This document shows positions 33,085 to 44,881 of a stretch of 64,000 bases of DNA, piece after piece. The notes under the pieces were generated by a model that was not told the DNA's origin, ran no database searches, and saw only the letters and a program-made list of their open reading frames with translations. Each line of letters starts with the position of its first letter. The stretch's first letter is position 1. The stretch spans positions 19,126,444 through 19,190,443 of the forward strand of contig JAOANR010000010.1 of the NCBI GenBank assembly GCA_030278955.1, in the 5' to 3' direction. A program made the position numbers and the translations under genes. The DNA comes from Hygrophila difformis. Its lineage: Eukaryota > Streptophyta > Magnoliopsida > Lamiales > Acanthaceae.

Positions 33085-34453
33085 ACATCCTCACACTTAA
33101 ATATTGCTCGTCCCTTGAGCAGTGAGATCAATTAGCACATCAACTTGCCAATCAAGATAATAAAGATAAAGTCTTTATAGTTCTGCCAAATAATAGATTT
33201 CAACAACAAAATGAGATAAAAGGGTTCAAAGTTTAATGTGTTAGAACTAGGCAAATTGATATGCATCAGCTATTAGAACCAGATATCCAAAGCACTTACA
33301 ATACAGAAAACAGATTAATCATACATAGCACTTAATATGGGAAAGTGAATAATGTAAATATGCTTTTCTATTCCAGTCTTTAAATATGCTCAATCTATGG
33401 CTAGGTTTCACTATATTCTAGACACTTTGGCTGAGTTGTAGCCGGTTGAATTCCAAAAGCTACTCGTGTCACCGAATATGTGCCAGTCATCCAGTCAAGA
33501 GTTTATGAATTTTTATTTGATTGCCCTCTTTTTCTCTCTCTCTTTTTTTTTACAGGGTTCTCACTCTGACTTTATTTTAATTAAGCATTTAAAAAGACTT
33601 AGAACGAGCATATTTATTTATAAATAATGATAACTCTCCACACCTTAAATAACTAGTCTAATTAATCAAATAATTTTCTGCAAGGCAAATAGAATTGTCA
33701 TCAATAGCTCAAACAACTTGCATAACAATTTGACAAAGTCTAGAACTTTAAACTAAGAAACCTAACACTCATTAAATTGTAAAATCAGATTAGGGCAGAA
33801 CATTTAGACTTATTTGGATTTTCTCCAGACTGGCAATGATGTGATAATCTCTAAAAACTAGCACCACTGGGAAAATACAATTTAAATTTAAACTAACTAG
33901 TCATGCATGTACCATTTTATTCAAAGCATAGTAAATAGTAAAATAAACTAAAATTAAATCAACTCAAGCTCTTACCATATTCTTCATGCAAATTGATAAC
34001 ATATAACATGAAAAGATCACACCTGGAATATGTAGATCCTAGAAATTCTTTCACCGTATTGGATGTCTCCTTTTTCTTGCTTCTCATGGCATATCCTGCT
34101 TCTTTATATATTTATATGGTATTTGCTCATACAAAAGATAACTGTTAGAACACATGGTAATTTATAGATTTAAACAATTAAAATTCTATCCATTATTTTT
34201 TTTAATTCAGATTTTTACTATTTTATTTTATAAATTTCAGATTTTTGATTTTTAACAATTATTTTTATTAATTAAATAAATAAGGGCAGATCTAATTAAA
34301 ATATTAAATTCCATAAATTTACCAAAAGCAAAATACCACAAATTCTAGCATCTATTACATAAAGAAGCTAATTAAATAAGCAAAATAGTACCAAAATAAT
34401 TCTAACTATTACAAATTAAACCAAAAAGGGAGCAATCCTATCTAATCAAAAAT
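33085..34453 (-). other. Non-coding region between extra ORF B and the 3' LTR of Athila-1
   Basis: Starts with the presumed polypurine tract (AAGTGTGAGGATGT on minus, 33085-33098). The following ATATTGCTCGTCCCTTGAGCA motif and a later CT/T-rich tract (33530-33555) are shared in position with the region after 59638 in Athila-2. A TATA-like ATATAAATATATAAAG lies near 34105-34120 on minus. No protein frame is supported. Confidence 0.55.
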
Positions 34454-35911
34454 CTAGATTTCTAAAGATCCATCCGAATCACCTACTTCATCTTCCCTAG
34501 GAACGTCATCATTCCCTGTAGAGCTCGAACTAGTAGTAGGAGGAATATATCGATCACCTAGACTTTCAGACATGAAGAATTCAAGTCTACTGGAGAGTTG
34601 TGCAATTTGTGCTCGTGTACTATCCTCCTTCCTCTTCATCTCCTCTCTAAGCTGATGAATCTCATAGGTCATCCTATTGATTGCAATCTCTGCAGGCTCT
34701 ACCTTAGTGCCAGATGTACTAGGTATATCAGGATGACAAGTGGGTGTCCCACGGGATGTAGTAGGATAACCAAGCTCTGCACACTTTACTCCAGGCTTAT
34801 TATAGAAATTCTTGAATGAGATAGGAGGCTTTGGCTTCAAATCATGAGCATAGGCCGTCATATTCACTCCAGCTCTCTCACAAAGTGTCCAGATCAGTGC
34901 GGGAAATCCCAGCACAGTCCGTGCAGTGTCAGACGCCATTTTATCCAACTCATATGCTATCATATCTCCAATGTCAATAGGCAACCCGTTCTTCACACAA
35001 TACACAAAATAAAGCTCCTCTGCATTCGGTTGTGAAGTGTGCGAAGTAGGAAACACCTTATGTTTGTAGAGCAGGTAGATCTGATAAAGCGGTGCAGCCA
35101 TTAAAGTGGCAACAACATTCTCCTTCTTCTCTCCTATGTAGGCCACCTTCTTTTGAGTTTCGAACATCTCTTTCAATATTCTTTTCTCCAATTCTGGTCC
35201 TCCTTCCTCCTCATGAATAGGGTCATGAAAGTGCTTCTTCTTCGTAGCCGGGCAAGAGACATCCACAGTACCATAAAGTTCATTGATTACTGCGGGACCA
35301 TATGGCACAGGCACCCCCCTAATCCATGAAGTATAATGATCATACTGAGCATTACATAGGAATTGTCTAGTAAGCTCCCAAGAATAAACTCCTTCCGGAT
35401 GCGCAGCAAATTTCATCCATCCTCGACTCATGAGAGCATCATGAACCGAAAATCGCTCCATGTCAGCTTCAGTGAATCCTTTGTCCAGGATAATCCATCT
35501 TTCCACCATCTTCTGATAATAAGAATATGCAGTTTGATTGATGAAAATAGCCGGATTAAAAGTATCTCCAGTTAATTCTTCCAGAGGGGTAGTATCATTC
35601 TTTCTATTGTGACTCTTTCTTTTGGTTTTAGAATCACGTAGAACTTCCGGTGAAATTTCCTCCGGGGATTCAGCGACATCTTCTTCTTGCTGTGGATCAT
35701 CCTCCGTCGGTTGAGCAGAATTGAAAGAAGTATCGTAACCATTATATGAATCGGGAGCTACCAGATTGTTCACAAATATGTCTTCAGTACCCACAGCAGC
35801 CGGCTCCGGAATGGGTTCTCTAATATCGGGTGTCTGTGATGGGGCAGGCTCTGTGGCTTTCAATTTCTTTCCACCATTATTTCTTGGGTTATTCTTTCTC
35901 TTTGTTCTCAT
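34454..35911 (-). CDS. Athila-1 extra ORF B (485 aa), putative plant transposon-protein domain
   Basis: An intact frame in the position, after pol and before the 3' LTR, where Athila elements carry env-like or other extra ORFs. N-terminus: basic (KRKNNPRNNGGKK) and disordered. Core (~125-390): YYQKMVERWIILDKGF, RGWMKFAAHPEGVYSWELT, then HTSQPNAEELYFVYCVKNG and FPALIWTLCERAGVNM. C-terminus: Met/Glu-rich helix and acidic tail. The core is homologous along its length to ORF A (36980-38887) and to the ORF at 61283. It resembles proteins annotated as 'putative plant transposon protein' in Athila-type elements; molecular role unknown. A word array lies upstream at 36195-36545 and a TTTAAA box near 36030. 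Confidence 0.8.
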   Translation of the reverse strand: MRTKRKNNPRNNGGKKLKATEPAPSQTPDIREPIPEPAAVGTEDIFVNNLVAPDSYNGYDTSFNSAQPTEDDPQQEEDVAESPEEISPEVLRDSKTKRKSHNRKNDTTPLEELTGDTFNPAIFINQTAYSYYQKMVERWIILDKGFTEADMERFSVHDALMSRGWMKFAAHPEGVYSWELTRQFLCNAQYDHYTSWIRGVPVPYGPAVINELYGTVDVSCPATKKKHFHDPIHEEEGGPELEKRILKEMFETQKKVAYIGEKKENVVATLMAAPLYQIYLLYKHKVFPTSHTSQPNAEELYFVYCVKNGLPIDIGDMIAYELDKMASDTARTVLGFPALIWTLCERAGVNMTAYAHDLKPKPPISFKNFYNKPGVKCAELGYPTTSRGTPTCHPDIPSTSGTKVEPAEIAINRMTYEIHQLREEMKRKEDSTRAQIAQLSSRLEFFMSESLGDRYIPPTTSSSSTGNDDVPREDEVGDSDGSLEI

Positions 35912-36194
35912 GGTTGCAGAATTTAGGAAGAAAGGATTGAGATTGGAGAGCTAATTAAACTGGAAGAAGAGAAAAGTTGACAGATTTGGGAATGAGAGAG
36001 TGAAAACCGATCGGTCATGTCTCTTTTAAAGATGGTGAAATCTTGATTTTGTTGAGATATGGTGGGATTGATTTAATCTAGATCCAAATATACACTAAAC
36101 ATATGATTTGGAGCTAGTATAATGCTGTTTAGGATCCCAAAAATCGATTAGATATGATTTGAATATTTTGGATTCGCGAATTTTTGAAAAATTC

Positions 36195-36545
36195 GCGTCG
36201 GTGGCGCATAAAGTGGCGCTCCGAGGCCAATTTAGGCGCCACACAGCACATGTGGCGCATTTTGAAAATAATATAAAATTTAAAAATTACCCATGGCGCA
36301 AAAAGTGGCGCTGAAAGGGGGTTTTATGCACCACAAAGAAGGTGTGGCGCATCCTGAAGCAAACTTGGAAAAATTCTAATTTTGTGGCGCCAAAAGTGGC
36401 ACAGAGAGGCAAATTTAGGCGCCACCAAGCACGTGTGGCGCATTTCAGAAAAACTTAGAAAAATTTATAAGTTTTCTGGCGCATAAAGTGGCGCTGGAGG
36501 GCATTTTTAGGCGCCACAATGCCTATGTGGCGCATTCTGTGCCAA
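36195..36545. repeat. GC word array upstream of extra ORF B (four units)
   Basis: Four units with the same syntax as in the LTRs. They start at about 36200 (GTGGCGCATAAAGTGGCGCT), 36295, 36384 and 36477. The last unit (GTGGCGCTGG...TAGGCGCCACAATGCCTATG) is almost identical to the last unit of the LTR array. One unit contains GGCGCCAAAA (36386-36395). Confidence 0.85.
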
Positions 36546-36979
36546 TTCGAGCAGAATGTGTTTTTCTTAAGTTCTTCCCCATGAGGTCCAAAATCTCCAA
36601 ATCACTCAACAATACCAATTTCACTCCATCTATACCTCAATCTAGTCCAAATAAACTTCATTGATCTTTTTACCAGTTCAAAACAACTCAATTTAGCATG
36701 CTATTGGTAAGGGCTACTTTATTGAATTTAAAAGCAACTAAAAACCTTTTAATCTAGATAAACACTATCTAATACTCCATATAGTTAAAAGGACATGAAT
36801 AATAGAAATAGTATATCAAAGCTAGCAAAAATAATAAAAAGAAAGTAGAGTTAGGACAATTACAACCCAAAAGAAAATAACTAAAATGTAACAAAATAAC
36901 AATAGAGTCAAATACACAGGCCTATCAATACATATAATCTATAACGACCACAAGCCTATCTATCGCTCATCTCTCTCGC
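36546..36979. other. Non-coding spacer between array and ORF A
   Basis: AT-rich, between the 3' end of ORF A and the array that precedes ORF B. No open frame, RNA gene or repeat was recognised. Confidence 0.35.
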
Positions 36980-38887
36980 TCAGTCAGAGTCCTCAGAATC
37001 ATCATCATCGTTGTCTCCCACTTCTTCAGATCCATCCCCAGCATCAGCATCCTCAGCATCATCATCTCCCTCATCGCTACCGTCTCCAGAGCCAACATAG
37101 TCCTCATCATCGTCGTCCTCAGATGGTGTCTGAGGAGCGACATATCGCTGTCCTAGGCTCTGGGACATGAAATACTCCAGTCTGGCTGCATGGTAAGCCT
37201 GGGCTCTAGCATTCTTGGCTATCTGATCAGCCAAGAAATGGTGTCTTTGAGCTGCAAGTAGAGCATGCTCATTCACTGTGTTCAGCAAGTTTTGCTGGTT
37301 CATCAATAAGGTCCTAGCCCACTCAGGCTCTCCCTGATACTGCTGTGACTGCTGCGAGTGCTGTGGCTGCTGTGGTGGAACTCTCCCTCATCCTCTACCT
37401 CTACCTCTACCACCTCGTGTACCCCGGGTGGACTGCGAAGGAGCCTCAGAATGCTCCTGGCTAGCCTGTGAAGGTGCAGGTGGTGGTGACTGCATGGGCA
37501 ATTCCCTAGGAAGTATCATAGGCTTGCACCTTATGCCAGGCAGCTTGAAGTTCTTCTTCCCAAATGGAATAGAGGGCATCATCCTCCAGTCTCTATCAAA
37601 CTGCCCCATATCCACTCCTGCCTGTGCACAAAGCTGCCATATCAAGCTGGGGAACATCAGAGCTGATCTCTTAGACACCCCTGGTGTCTGTCTCAACTCA
37701 AGTGATATAAGCTCTCCCATGTTAACCGGGCTCCCCACCTTGATGCAGTATGGGACATACATATCCAGGGCAGTAGGTCCAGAGGTGTGAGTCGAAGGAC
37801 TCAATCTAGATTTGTAGAACATGAGAAGCTGATACATGGGTGCATCCTATCAGGCCCATGCAGCCTACTCATGTCATCGTCATCATATGTGAGGACATCC
37901 TCCTGACCCTCAAACATCGACATCAATACAAGCTTCTTGAAATCCTCCCTATCATCAGCTCTCATCACTGGCTCCCAAAAGTCTCTGTCGTAGGGCACAT
38001 CCACTACTCCAAAAAATTGGTTTATGTGCTGAGGAGTGATGGGTACTCTAACCCCGAAAATCCAAGAATCCTCCTCCTCAGCGCTGGCTAGAAACAGCCT
38101 AGTCAACTCCCACGAATATGATCCAGCTGGATGTCTAACGAATCTCTCCCAACCTCTGGATCTAATAGCATCACGGAGTAGAGGGTGCTGCAAATCTCTA
38201 TCTGAAAATCCCCTATCAGCAATAATCCTCTTCTTGTGAAACCTCTTATATAGCTCACAGGCTCTGGCACTCCTAAATACGGTGGCATCGAATATGCCCG
38301 GCCTGACATAGAACAACTTGGGGACATAAGCTCTAGGATCCTGCCTTTTCGGTCCTCCCCTAGCCTCCTGCTCCTCCTGATCAACCTCCTCCTCATCTTC
38401 CTCTCCTCCTACAGCCTCAGAACAGGCTCCTGTATGACTAGTGCTGCAGATCTCCCTCTCCTCGGTCGAGAGAAGTGGAACTCGTGACAGGTGCCTTCCC
38501 CCGAGAGGCTCTAGAGGGGGCCTGTGAATGATCGGATGTCTCAGGCTGAGTGGTCTGATCAGGCTGATCGGGCTGGTCAGGCTGATTGACCTCCTGATGG
38601 TCATCAGCCGGCACGGTAGTATGTCTAGAAGATGCACCACTCTTGGACTTGCTCTTCCTAAAATAGGAGAGAAGTCCCTTGGACTTGGAGGCACCTCCTG
38701 ATCCCTGTGGATGATCCATCTGTAGCAAATTTTTAGTGCGGAGTCTGCGAGTTTCAAAAACATGCTCATCAGGAATAGGAGTAGGAATGCTATCCGGTGA
38801 CTGTGGATCATAAATCCCCATCCTCCCTTCGGGCATGGGTATATACCTATAACCCGATTTCTTAGGGAGGTTTGGAGGATTATACAT
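36980..38887 (-). pseudogene. Athila-1 extra ORF A, paralogue of ORF B, frameshifted
   Basis: Same domain as ORF B: LYKRFHKKRIIADRGF, RGWERFVRHPAGSYSWELT and HINQFFGVVDVPY in the frame covering 38440-37850, then FYKSRLSPSTHTSG and FPSLIWQLCAQAGVDM in the frame 37837-37388, then an acidic Asp/Glu C-terminus (37306-36980). The N-terminus (38887-38440) is Ser/Pro/Gln-rich with DQPDQPDQPDQ repeats. At least three frame changes or stops (about 38440, 37845 and 37390) make it a pseudogene. It lies between integrase and ORF B, so the extra ORF has been duplicated in tandem and has diverged. Confidence 0.75.
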
Positions 38888-39884
38888 TATTTCAGTACCT
38901 GGTTGTACAAAAACTCTGGGTTAGTATCATATATATGCCTTGCCTCCCATCCTCATACTTAAGTTTAAACCAAAGGTTTAACTTAAGTGTTAAGTATAAA
39001 GCAAACATATACATCAACTTAGAATGTGGGATTTAGATAACTCAATGACCAAGATGTTGTAGCTTAAAAATTGTGAATTCTAAACTTTGTTTAAAAATAT
39101 CATCTATTTTATTTTAAAGTTTAGAATTCATGTTTAACATGTCTTTTTAATAAAAACACCCTATTTTATTAAATTTTCAGATTTAAAAACTAAAACCACC
39201 TAAACTATTAAACTAATGCATTACAAATGGTTTAAATTAATATTTAAATCCATTCCGATTTATTAATGAAAAATTAACCTATATAATTGACTAAATTACA
39301 AATAAGAGAGTTTTTATCAAAACATGGTTCAATTATCTAACATTATGAAAAACATAGAATTTTTTACAAGAAAATAACTTTATATTTTTAATATCACTAA
39401 AATGACATATTCTCGTAATGTTTCATCAATTTAATTCGTCAAAAATGCCATTTTAGTTGATTTAAAATAATTTTCAGATTTAAAAATTCTCAAAAATTCC
39501 AACTTTTAATGTTAATCACAAAAAATTTGACATTACGCATTCAACCATGTTCAACAACACTTGTTCATGCTAAACTAGAATTTAGACAATCAAAATTGAA
39601 TTTTATCCCACATTCTACAAAACCCAAAATTCAAGTAACAACACCAATACCAAAATTAATGCATTCCAAAGCACTAAAATATGATAATAATTGAATTAGG
39701 ATAGCCATTCTTACCTAGATTGAAGGATTGGAACACTTTGAAGAGGAATCCCCAAATTTGAAGAACTAGGGTTGAAGAACCCTAATTTGATTCAAACAAA
39801 ACAAAATTTGGGTTTTGGAATGAGATTTTGAACAATGTAGATAAGAATTGATAGAAGGAAACAAGAATTGGAAGAATTTTTACC
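38888..39884. other. AT-rich presumed 5' leader of ORF A
   Basis: Highly AT-rich, no protein frame of interest. Ends at the word array at 39885. Near 39750-39785 an imperfect inverted repeat (GAACTAGGGTTGAAGAACCCTAATTTG) is present. Confidence 0.35.
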
Positions 39885-40275
39885 AAAGTGGCGCAAATGT
39901 GTCGCTTGGAGAAGAAAAGTGGCGCTCGGTTGGAAGAGAAGAGAAGAGCTCGGTCGAAAATGAGGAAGAAAAGAAGATTTTGGGTTTAAAACACCCATCG
40001 AAACCGGGTCAGGAGCCCTTGACCCGCGGGTCGGCGCCAAAAGTGGCGCATAAGGGACCTTTTAGGCGCCGCACAGGCTGTGCGGCGCATCATGTGATAG
40101 AAAAATTTCCCAAGTCTGGAAGTGGCGCAAATTTTGGCGCTAGGGAGTGATTTTATGCGCCACACTGCATGTGTGGCGCAAAAACTGAAGATACTAAATC
40201 CGTGCTCAATTTCGGCGCATTTAATGGCGCTAGGACCTGATTCTAGGCGCCACATAGTACACTCGGCGCTTTGAC
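39885..40275. repeat. GC word array upstream of extra ORF A (three to four units)
   Basis: Units at ~39888, 40033, 40122 and 40214 carry the words TGGCGCA, TGGCGCT, AGGCGCC(A/G)CAC and TGTGGCGCA in the same order as the LTR arrays. The first unit is disturbed by extra sequence. Exact TTTTGGCGC or its complement occurs at 40033-40042 and 40132-40140. Confidence 0.8.
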
Positions 40276-40787
40276 TGGGTGTGTTGGACTCGAAATTCAA
40301 GCTTAATTTGCTCACATGGAGATTTACTTCTTCCTACTTAAATTAGCAGGTCAGATCTCCTTATGTGCACCCTTCCACATCCCTAGGATCATCTATTTTT
40401 AAATCCCGTACTCAGCATTTGCTATAATTCTTCCTCCTTAACTCATCACCGAGTCAAAATACGCATGTCAAGATCAATCCTCCAAGCACACATAAATTCA
40501 TCATTTCTCAACAATTTGCTACTTATTCCAATTCAAAAGCAATGTCCTACTCAATTTATTGAACACATGCAACTAACATAGCATAACATTTAAATAACAT
40601 GACTAAACTAAAAACACATCTAACTTAGATTAGCAAAAGCAATAAAGCAGATAAAAACACCTCAACAATAAAATGCAAAATATTTTTGTCTTTTTCTATC
40701 ATTTATAATTTTTATTGGTTTTTATAAGTTTAATAAATAAAAACTCAACTTAATTAAGATGCAATGCAATTACTTCAATAAGCAGAT
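40276..40787. other. Non-coding spacer after integrase (Athila-1)
   Basis: Lies just downstream of the integrase stop. No coding or RNA feature was recognised. Confidence 0.35.
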
Positions 40788-42239
40788 TTAAATAACCAAA
40801 GGCTTAACATTAATTTGTTCGATGAATTTAACTTCATCTCCAAAATATTGTTTAAGTCTTTGACCATTTACAGTAAATTCCATTTCATCTTCAGCTTTTA
40901 AAACTACTGCACCATTATCCAACACCTTAACAATCCTAAAAGGTCCTGACCACTTTGTCTTCAATTTACCAGGAAACAGTTTAAATCTAGAATTAAATAA
41001 AAGCACTAATTGTCCAGCTTCAAATACATTAGGCCTAAGCATCTTATCATGATAAAGCTTTGTTCTTTCCTTATAAATTAGAGCATTATCATAAGCTTGA
41101 CGTCTAATTTCTTCTAATTCAGTAAGATCTATTTTCCTCTTTTCTTGAGCTTCTTTAAATTCAAAATTCAACTTCTTCATAGCCCAAAGTGATTTAAACT
41201 CAAGTTCAAAAGGTAAGTGACAAGCTTTACCATAAACTAATTTAAAAGGAGTCATACCTATAGGTGTTTTAAAAGCTGTCCTATAAGCCCACAATGCTTC
41301 ATCTAACTTGAAAGCCCAATCTTTTCTAGATTGTCCTACAGTAGCTTCCAAAATCTTTTTAATCTCACGATTAGTGACTTCTACCTGACCATTGGCTTGA
41401 GGATGATGGGGTGTTGTTATCCTATGATGAACATGAAATCTAGATAACAATTGATTAACAGCCCTATTGACAAAATGAGATCCACCATCACTAATGATTG
41501 CTTTAGGCACACCAAAACGAGTAAAGATTTGCTTTTTCAAAAATTTAATCACTTGTTTAGCATCATTTAAAGCACATGATTCAGCTTCTACCCATTTTGA
41601 CACATACTCTACAGCAACAAGAATATACAACTTCCCATTAGATGGTGGAAATGGACCCATGAAATCAATTCCCCACAAATCAAACAACTCGACAGGCATA
41701 ATTCCTTTTAATGGCATTTCATCTCTTTTAGTGATATTACCAGCCCTTTGACGTACATCACATTTTAGCACAAATGATCTAGCATCACGATAAATATTAG
41801 GCCAATATAAACCACCTTCGAGTACCTTATGAGCTGTCCTGTTCGGTCCAGCATGTCCTCCTCCAAGTCCTTCGTGGCAAGCCTTTAACACTTTTTCAAA
41901 ATCCTCATCAGGGATGCATCTCCTTATGATCTGATCTGAACAGAGTCTAAACAAATAAGGTTCATCCCAAATAAAATATTTAGCATCAGTTTTAAATTTT
42001 TGTTTTTGGCTATGCCATTTCAAATGATCAGGAATTACACCACATGCTAAATAATTCACAAAATCAGCAAACCACGGATCAGAGGAAGTGTTATTTATTA
42101 AATACAAATTTTCATCAGGAAATGCATCATTAATTAATCTTTCTTCCCCTTTTTCATGCTCCAATCTAGATAAATGATCAGCTACAAGATTCTCATCTCC
42201 TTTTCTATCTTTAATTTCTAAATCAAATTCCTGTAACAA
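40788..42239 (-). CDS. Integrase and end of RNase H of Athila-1
   Basis: An open frame of 483 codons that begins with the end of RNase H ([10 protein letters not shown]) and continues upstream on the same strand to ~42420 with RNase H residues. Integrase: zinc finger [17 protein letters not shown]...[10 protein letters not shown], where the second Cys of the usual C-x-x-C is replaced by Arg. Catalytic core with Asp in WGIDFMGPF, Asp in IISDGGSHF and Glu in [10 protein letters not shown]. The Cys loss suggests an inactive enzyme. Confidence 0.85.
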   Translation of the reverse strand: MLQEFDLEIKDRKGDENLVADHLSRLEHEKGEERLINDAFPDENLYLINNTSSDPWFADFVNYLACGVIPDHLKWHSQKQKFKTDAKYFIWDEPYLFRLCSDQIIRRCIPDEDFEKVLKACHEGLGGGHAGPNRTAHKVLEGGLYWPNIYRDARSFVLKCDVRQRAGNITKRDEMPLKGIMPVELFDLWGIDFMGPFPPSNGKLYILVAVEYVSKWVEAESCALNDAKQVIKFLKKQIFTRFGVPKAIISDGGSHFVNRAVNQLLSRFHVHHRITTPHHPQANGQVEVTNREIKKILEATVGQSRKDWAFKLDEALWAYRTAFKTPIGMTPFKLVYGKACHLPFELEFKSLWAMKKLNFEFKEAQEKRKIDLTELEEIRRQAYDNALIYKERTKLYHDKMLRPNVFEAGQLVLLFNSRFKLFPGKLKTKWSGPFRIVKVLDNGAVVLKAEDEMEFTVNGQRLKQYFGDEVKFIEQINVKPLVI

Positions 42240-43513
42240 TAATACCCATCTAATTAACCGTGGTTTAGCATCTTTCTTTGCAAACAGATATTTAATAGCA
42301 GCATGATCAGTGTAAACTACAGTTTTTGAGCCTATCAGATATGGCCTAAACTTTTCACATGCATAAACAACAGATAAAAGTTCTTTTTCAGTGGTGGCAT
42401 AATTTCTCTGGGCAGTATTTAAAGCCTGACTATCAGATATGGCCTAAACTTTTCACATGAAGTTTCCTATCCTTTCGTTGACCCAATACTGCTCCAACGG
42501 CAAAGTCACTCGCATCGCTCATGATCTCAAATGGCAAACTCCAGTCAGGTGGCTGAATAATTGGTGCTGTTACCAATGCTTCCTTGATCCTATTGAACGC
42601 CTCAATACACTCGTCAGTAAAATCAAACTCAACATCTTTACATAGCAGCTTAAACAGAGGTAATGCAATTTTTGAAAAATCTTTTATAAACCTTCGATAA
42701 AATCCAGCATGTCCCAAAATTTCTCAAAGTTTTTAAATTATTAGGAGGTGGAATTTTTGCAATCACTTCTACTTTAGCCCTATCAACTTCAATGCCATTT
42801 TTAGAAATCCTATGTCCTAAGACAATACCTTCATTAACCATAAAATGACATTTTTCACAATTAAGAACTAAATTTGACTCTTCACATCTAATCAGAACTT
42901 TTTCCAAGTTAATTAAGCATTTTTCAAAATCAGACCCGAATACAGAAAAATCATCCATAAATACCTCAATGCATGTCTCAATTAAATCAGAAAATATAGA
43001 CATCATGCATCTCTGAAATGTAGCTGGAGCATTACACAAACCAAATGGCATCCTCCTATATGCAAATGTACCATAAGGACATGTAAATGTAGTTTTATCT
43101 TGATCCTCAGGTGCAATTGGAACTTGATTATAACCAGAATAGCCATCTAAAAAGCAATAAAACTCATGACCAGCTAAACGCTCTAGCATTTGATCAATAA
43201 AAGGCAGTGGGAAATGATCTTTCCTAGTCTTATCATTCAATCTCCTATAATCAATGCATACACGCCATCCAGTAGTAGGTCTAGTAGGTACTAATTCACC
43301 GTTTTCATTTCTGATCACAGTCATACCTCCCTTTTTAGGCACTACTTGAACTGGACTCACCCACTGACTATCAGAGATAGGATAGATAATACCTGCATCG
43401 AGTAGTTTAATAACCTCTGATCTTACAGCTTCTTCTAGATGTGGATTCAATCTCCTCTGGGGCTGTCTCACTGGCTTGTCATCCTCCTCCATATAAATCC
43501 GATGTGTACACAA
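42240..43513 (-). pseudogene. Reverse transcriptase and RNase H of Athila-1
   Basis: RT spans 43513-42720 (YSGYNQVPIAPED, MPFGLCNAPATFQ, catalytic VFMDDFSVFG at ~42950). A frameshift near 42715 leads to LYKRFFKNC in one frame and FYRRFIKDFSKIALPLF in the other. RNase H starts with DASDFAVGAVLGQRKDRK (~42500). It is then broken by a 30-bp insertion (42430-42459) that copies 42332-42361. Beyond it the RNase H resumes and leads into the integrase frame. Confidence 0.85.
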
Positions 43514-43535
43514 TGCTGGACTCAGTCCCTTGATG

Positions 43536-44836
43536 TCAGCTATCGTCCAACCTCAAATGTGATGGCAGCTCTTTCAATATCAATATAGGTGGCTTTTCAA
43601 CAGACATGACTAACTTGGATTCTTCTATCACACATGTTGCTTGCATAGATAATCCTCCCTCACACTTACTTTCAGCTAAGTCCTCACAACTCTCCACTAA
43701 CTGCTCAAATTTCCTATAGGGATCATGTCTAGCAAAGAACTCTCTCTCAATCACCTCATCCTCCTGATAGATAGCTGTGACTCTATTACACGGGTAGGTG
43801 TCAGAACTAGCGTGTTGTGTTTTAGTTGCCTTAGAAATGTCAAACGACACTTGTTCATTACCTACTTTAAGTGTAATTTTACCATCATCCATATCAACCA
43901 TAGCCCTACCAGTTTGCAAAAATGGTCTACCTAAAATCAGAGGAATATCGATGTCTTTTCCATATCAAGAACAACAAAGTCGACAGGGAAAATGAAACTC
44001 TCTACTTGAACAGGAACGTCTTCTACAATGCCTAAAGGAGTCCTAATAGATCTATCAGCAAGCTGTAGCTGCATCCTAGTAGGTTTCACAACTCCTACTC
44101 CTAGTTCTCTAAAGACATGTAAAGGCATCAGATTAATACTAGACCCGAGATCACACAGAGCTTTGTTGAATTCTTTAGTGCCAATAATGCACGGTATAGT
44201 ATAACTCCCAGGATCTTTTTGTTTAATAGGTTGCCTTCTTTGTAAAATTGCACTGCATTCTCCTGTCAGTGTCACTTTCTCTTCATCATCAACACTCCTC
44301 GTTTTTGATAGAATTTCTTTTAAGAACTTAGCATACACAGGCATTTGTGCAATGGCATTCGAAAAAGAAATATCAATTCTTAAATTTTTAAAGACTTCTA
44401 AGAATTTGGCATAATCTTTATCTTCCTTAGCCCTCTTAAGACGCTGTGGATATGGAATAGGTGGCTGATATGGCTTGATTGGGACAGCAGGCTTTCCTTT
44501 ACCCTTATCCTGTTCAACTCTAAGTTTCTCACTCTCCTTAGGGTCATAAGTGTTTTTATGCTGAGTTTCTTTCTCTATATCCTCATTTTGATCATCTACA
44601 GTTTCAGCTAAAACCTCTGGATCATCTAAGGTCGGGTAAGGATTAGGTAATTCCTTTTTGTTCCTTAAAGTAATTGCTTTACATTGCTCTTTTGGATTAG
44701 GATCAGGCATGCTTGGTAGTGTTCCTTGCTGTCTATTTGAAGTATCCCTAGCAATTTGACCAACTTGTACTTCTAAATTTCTCATTGAGGCTTGCATTTG
44801 CTGAATTGTTTGTTGTTGAGACACGATTGTGCTCAT
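43536..44836 (-). pseudogene. Protease region of Athila-1
   Basis: The frame 44836-43937 holds a linker followed by an aspartic-protease-like domain (ALCDLGSSINLMPLHVF, LADRSIRTPLG). A frameshift near 43935 moves coding to 43919-43536 (MQTGRAMVDMDDGKITL), which is the rest of the domain and the lead into RT. The active site reads D-L-G-S rather than D-S/T-G, as commonly seen in Athila elements. Confidence 0.8.
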
Positions 44837-44881
44837 TAACTCTTTTAAATTGACCTCATCACTTACTTGATTTTGTTGCAG

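Noticed and set aside
36195..36545. GC words as primer-binding sites of nested elements (GGCGCC resembles the tRNA-Asp site start)
   Set aside because: Words recur in both orientations at fixed spacing and lack the rest of the primer site; no LTR ends lie beside them.
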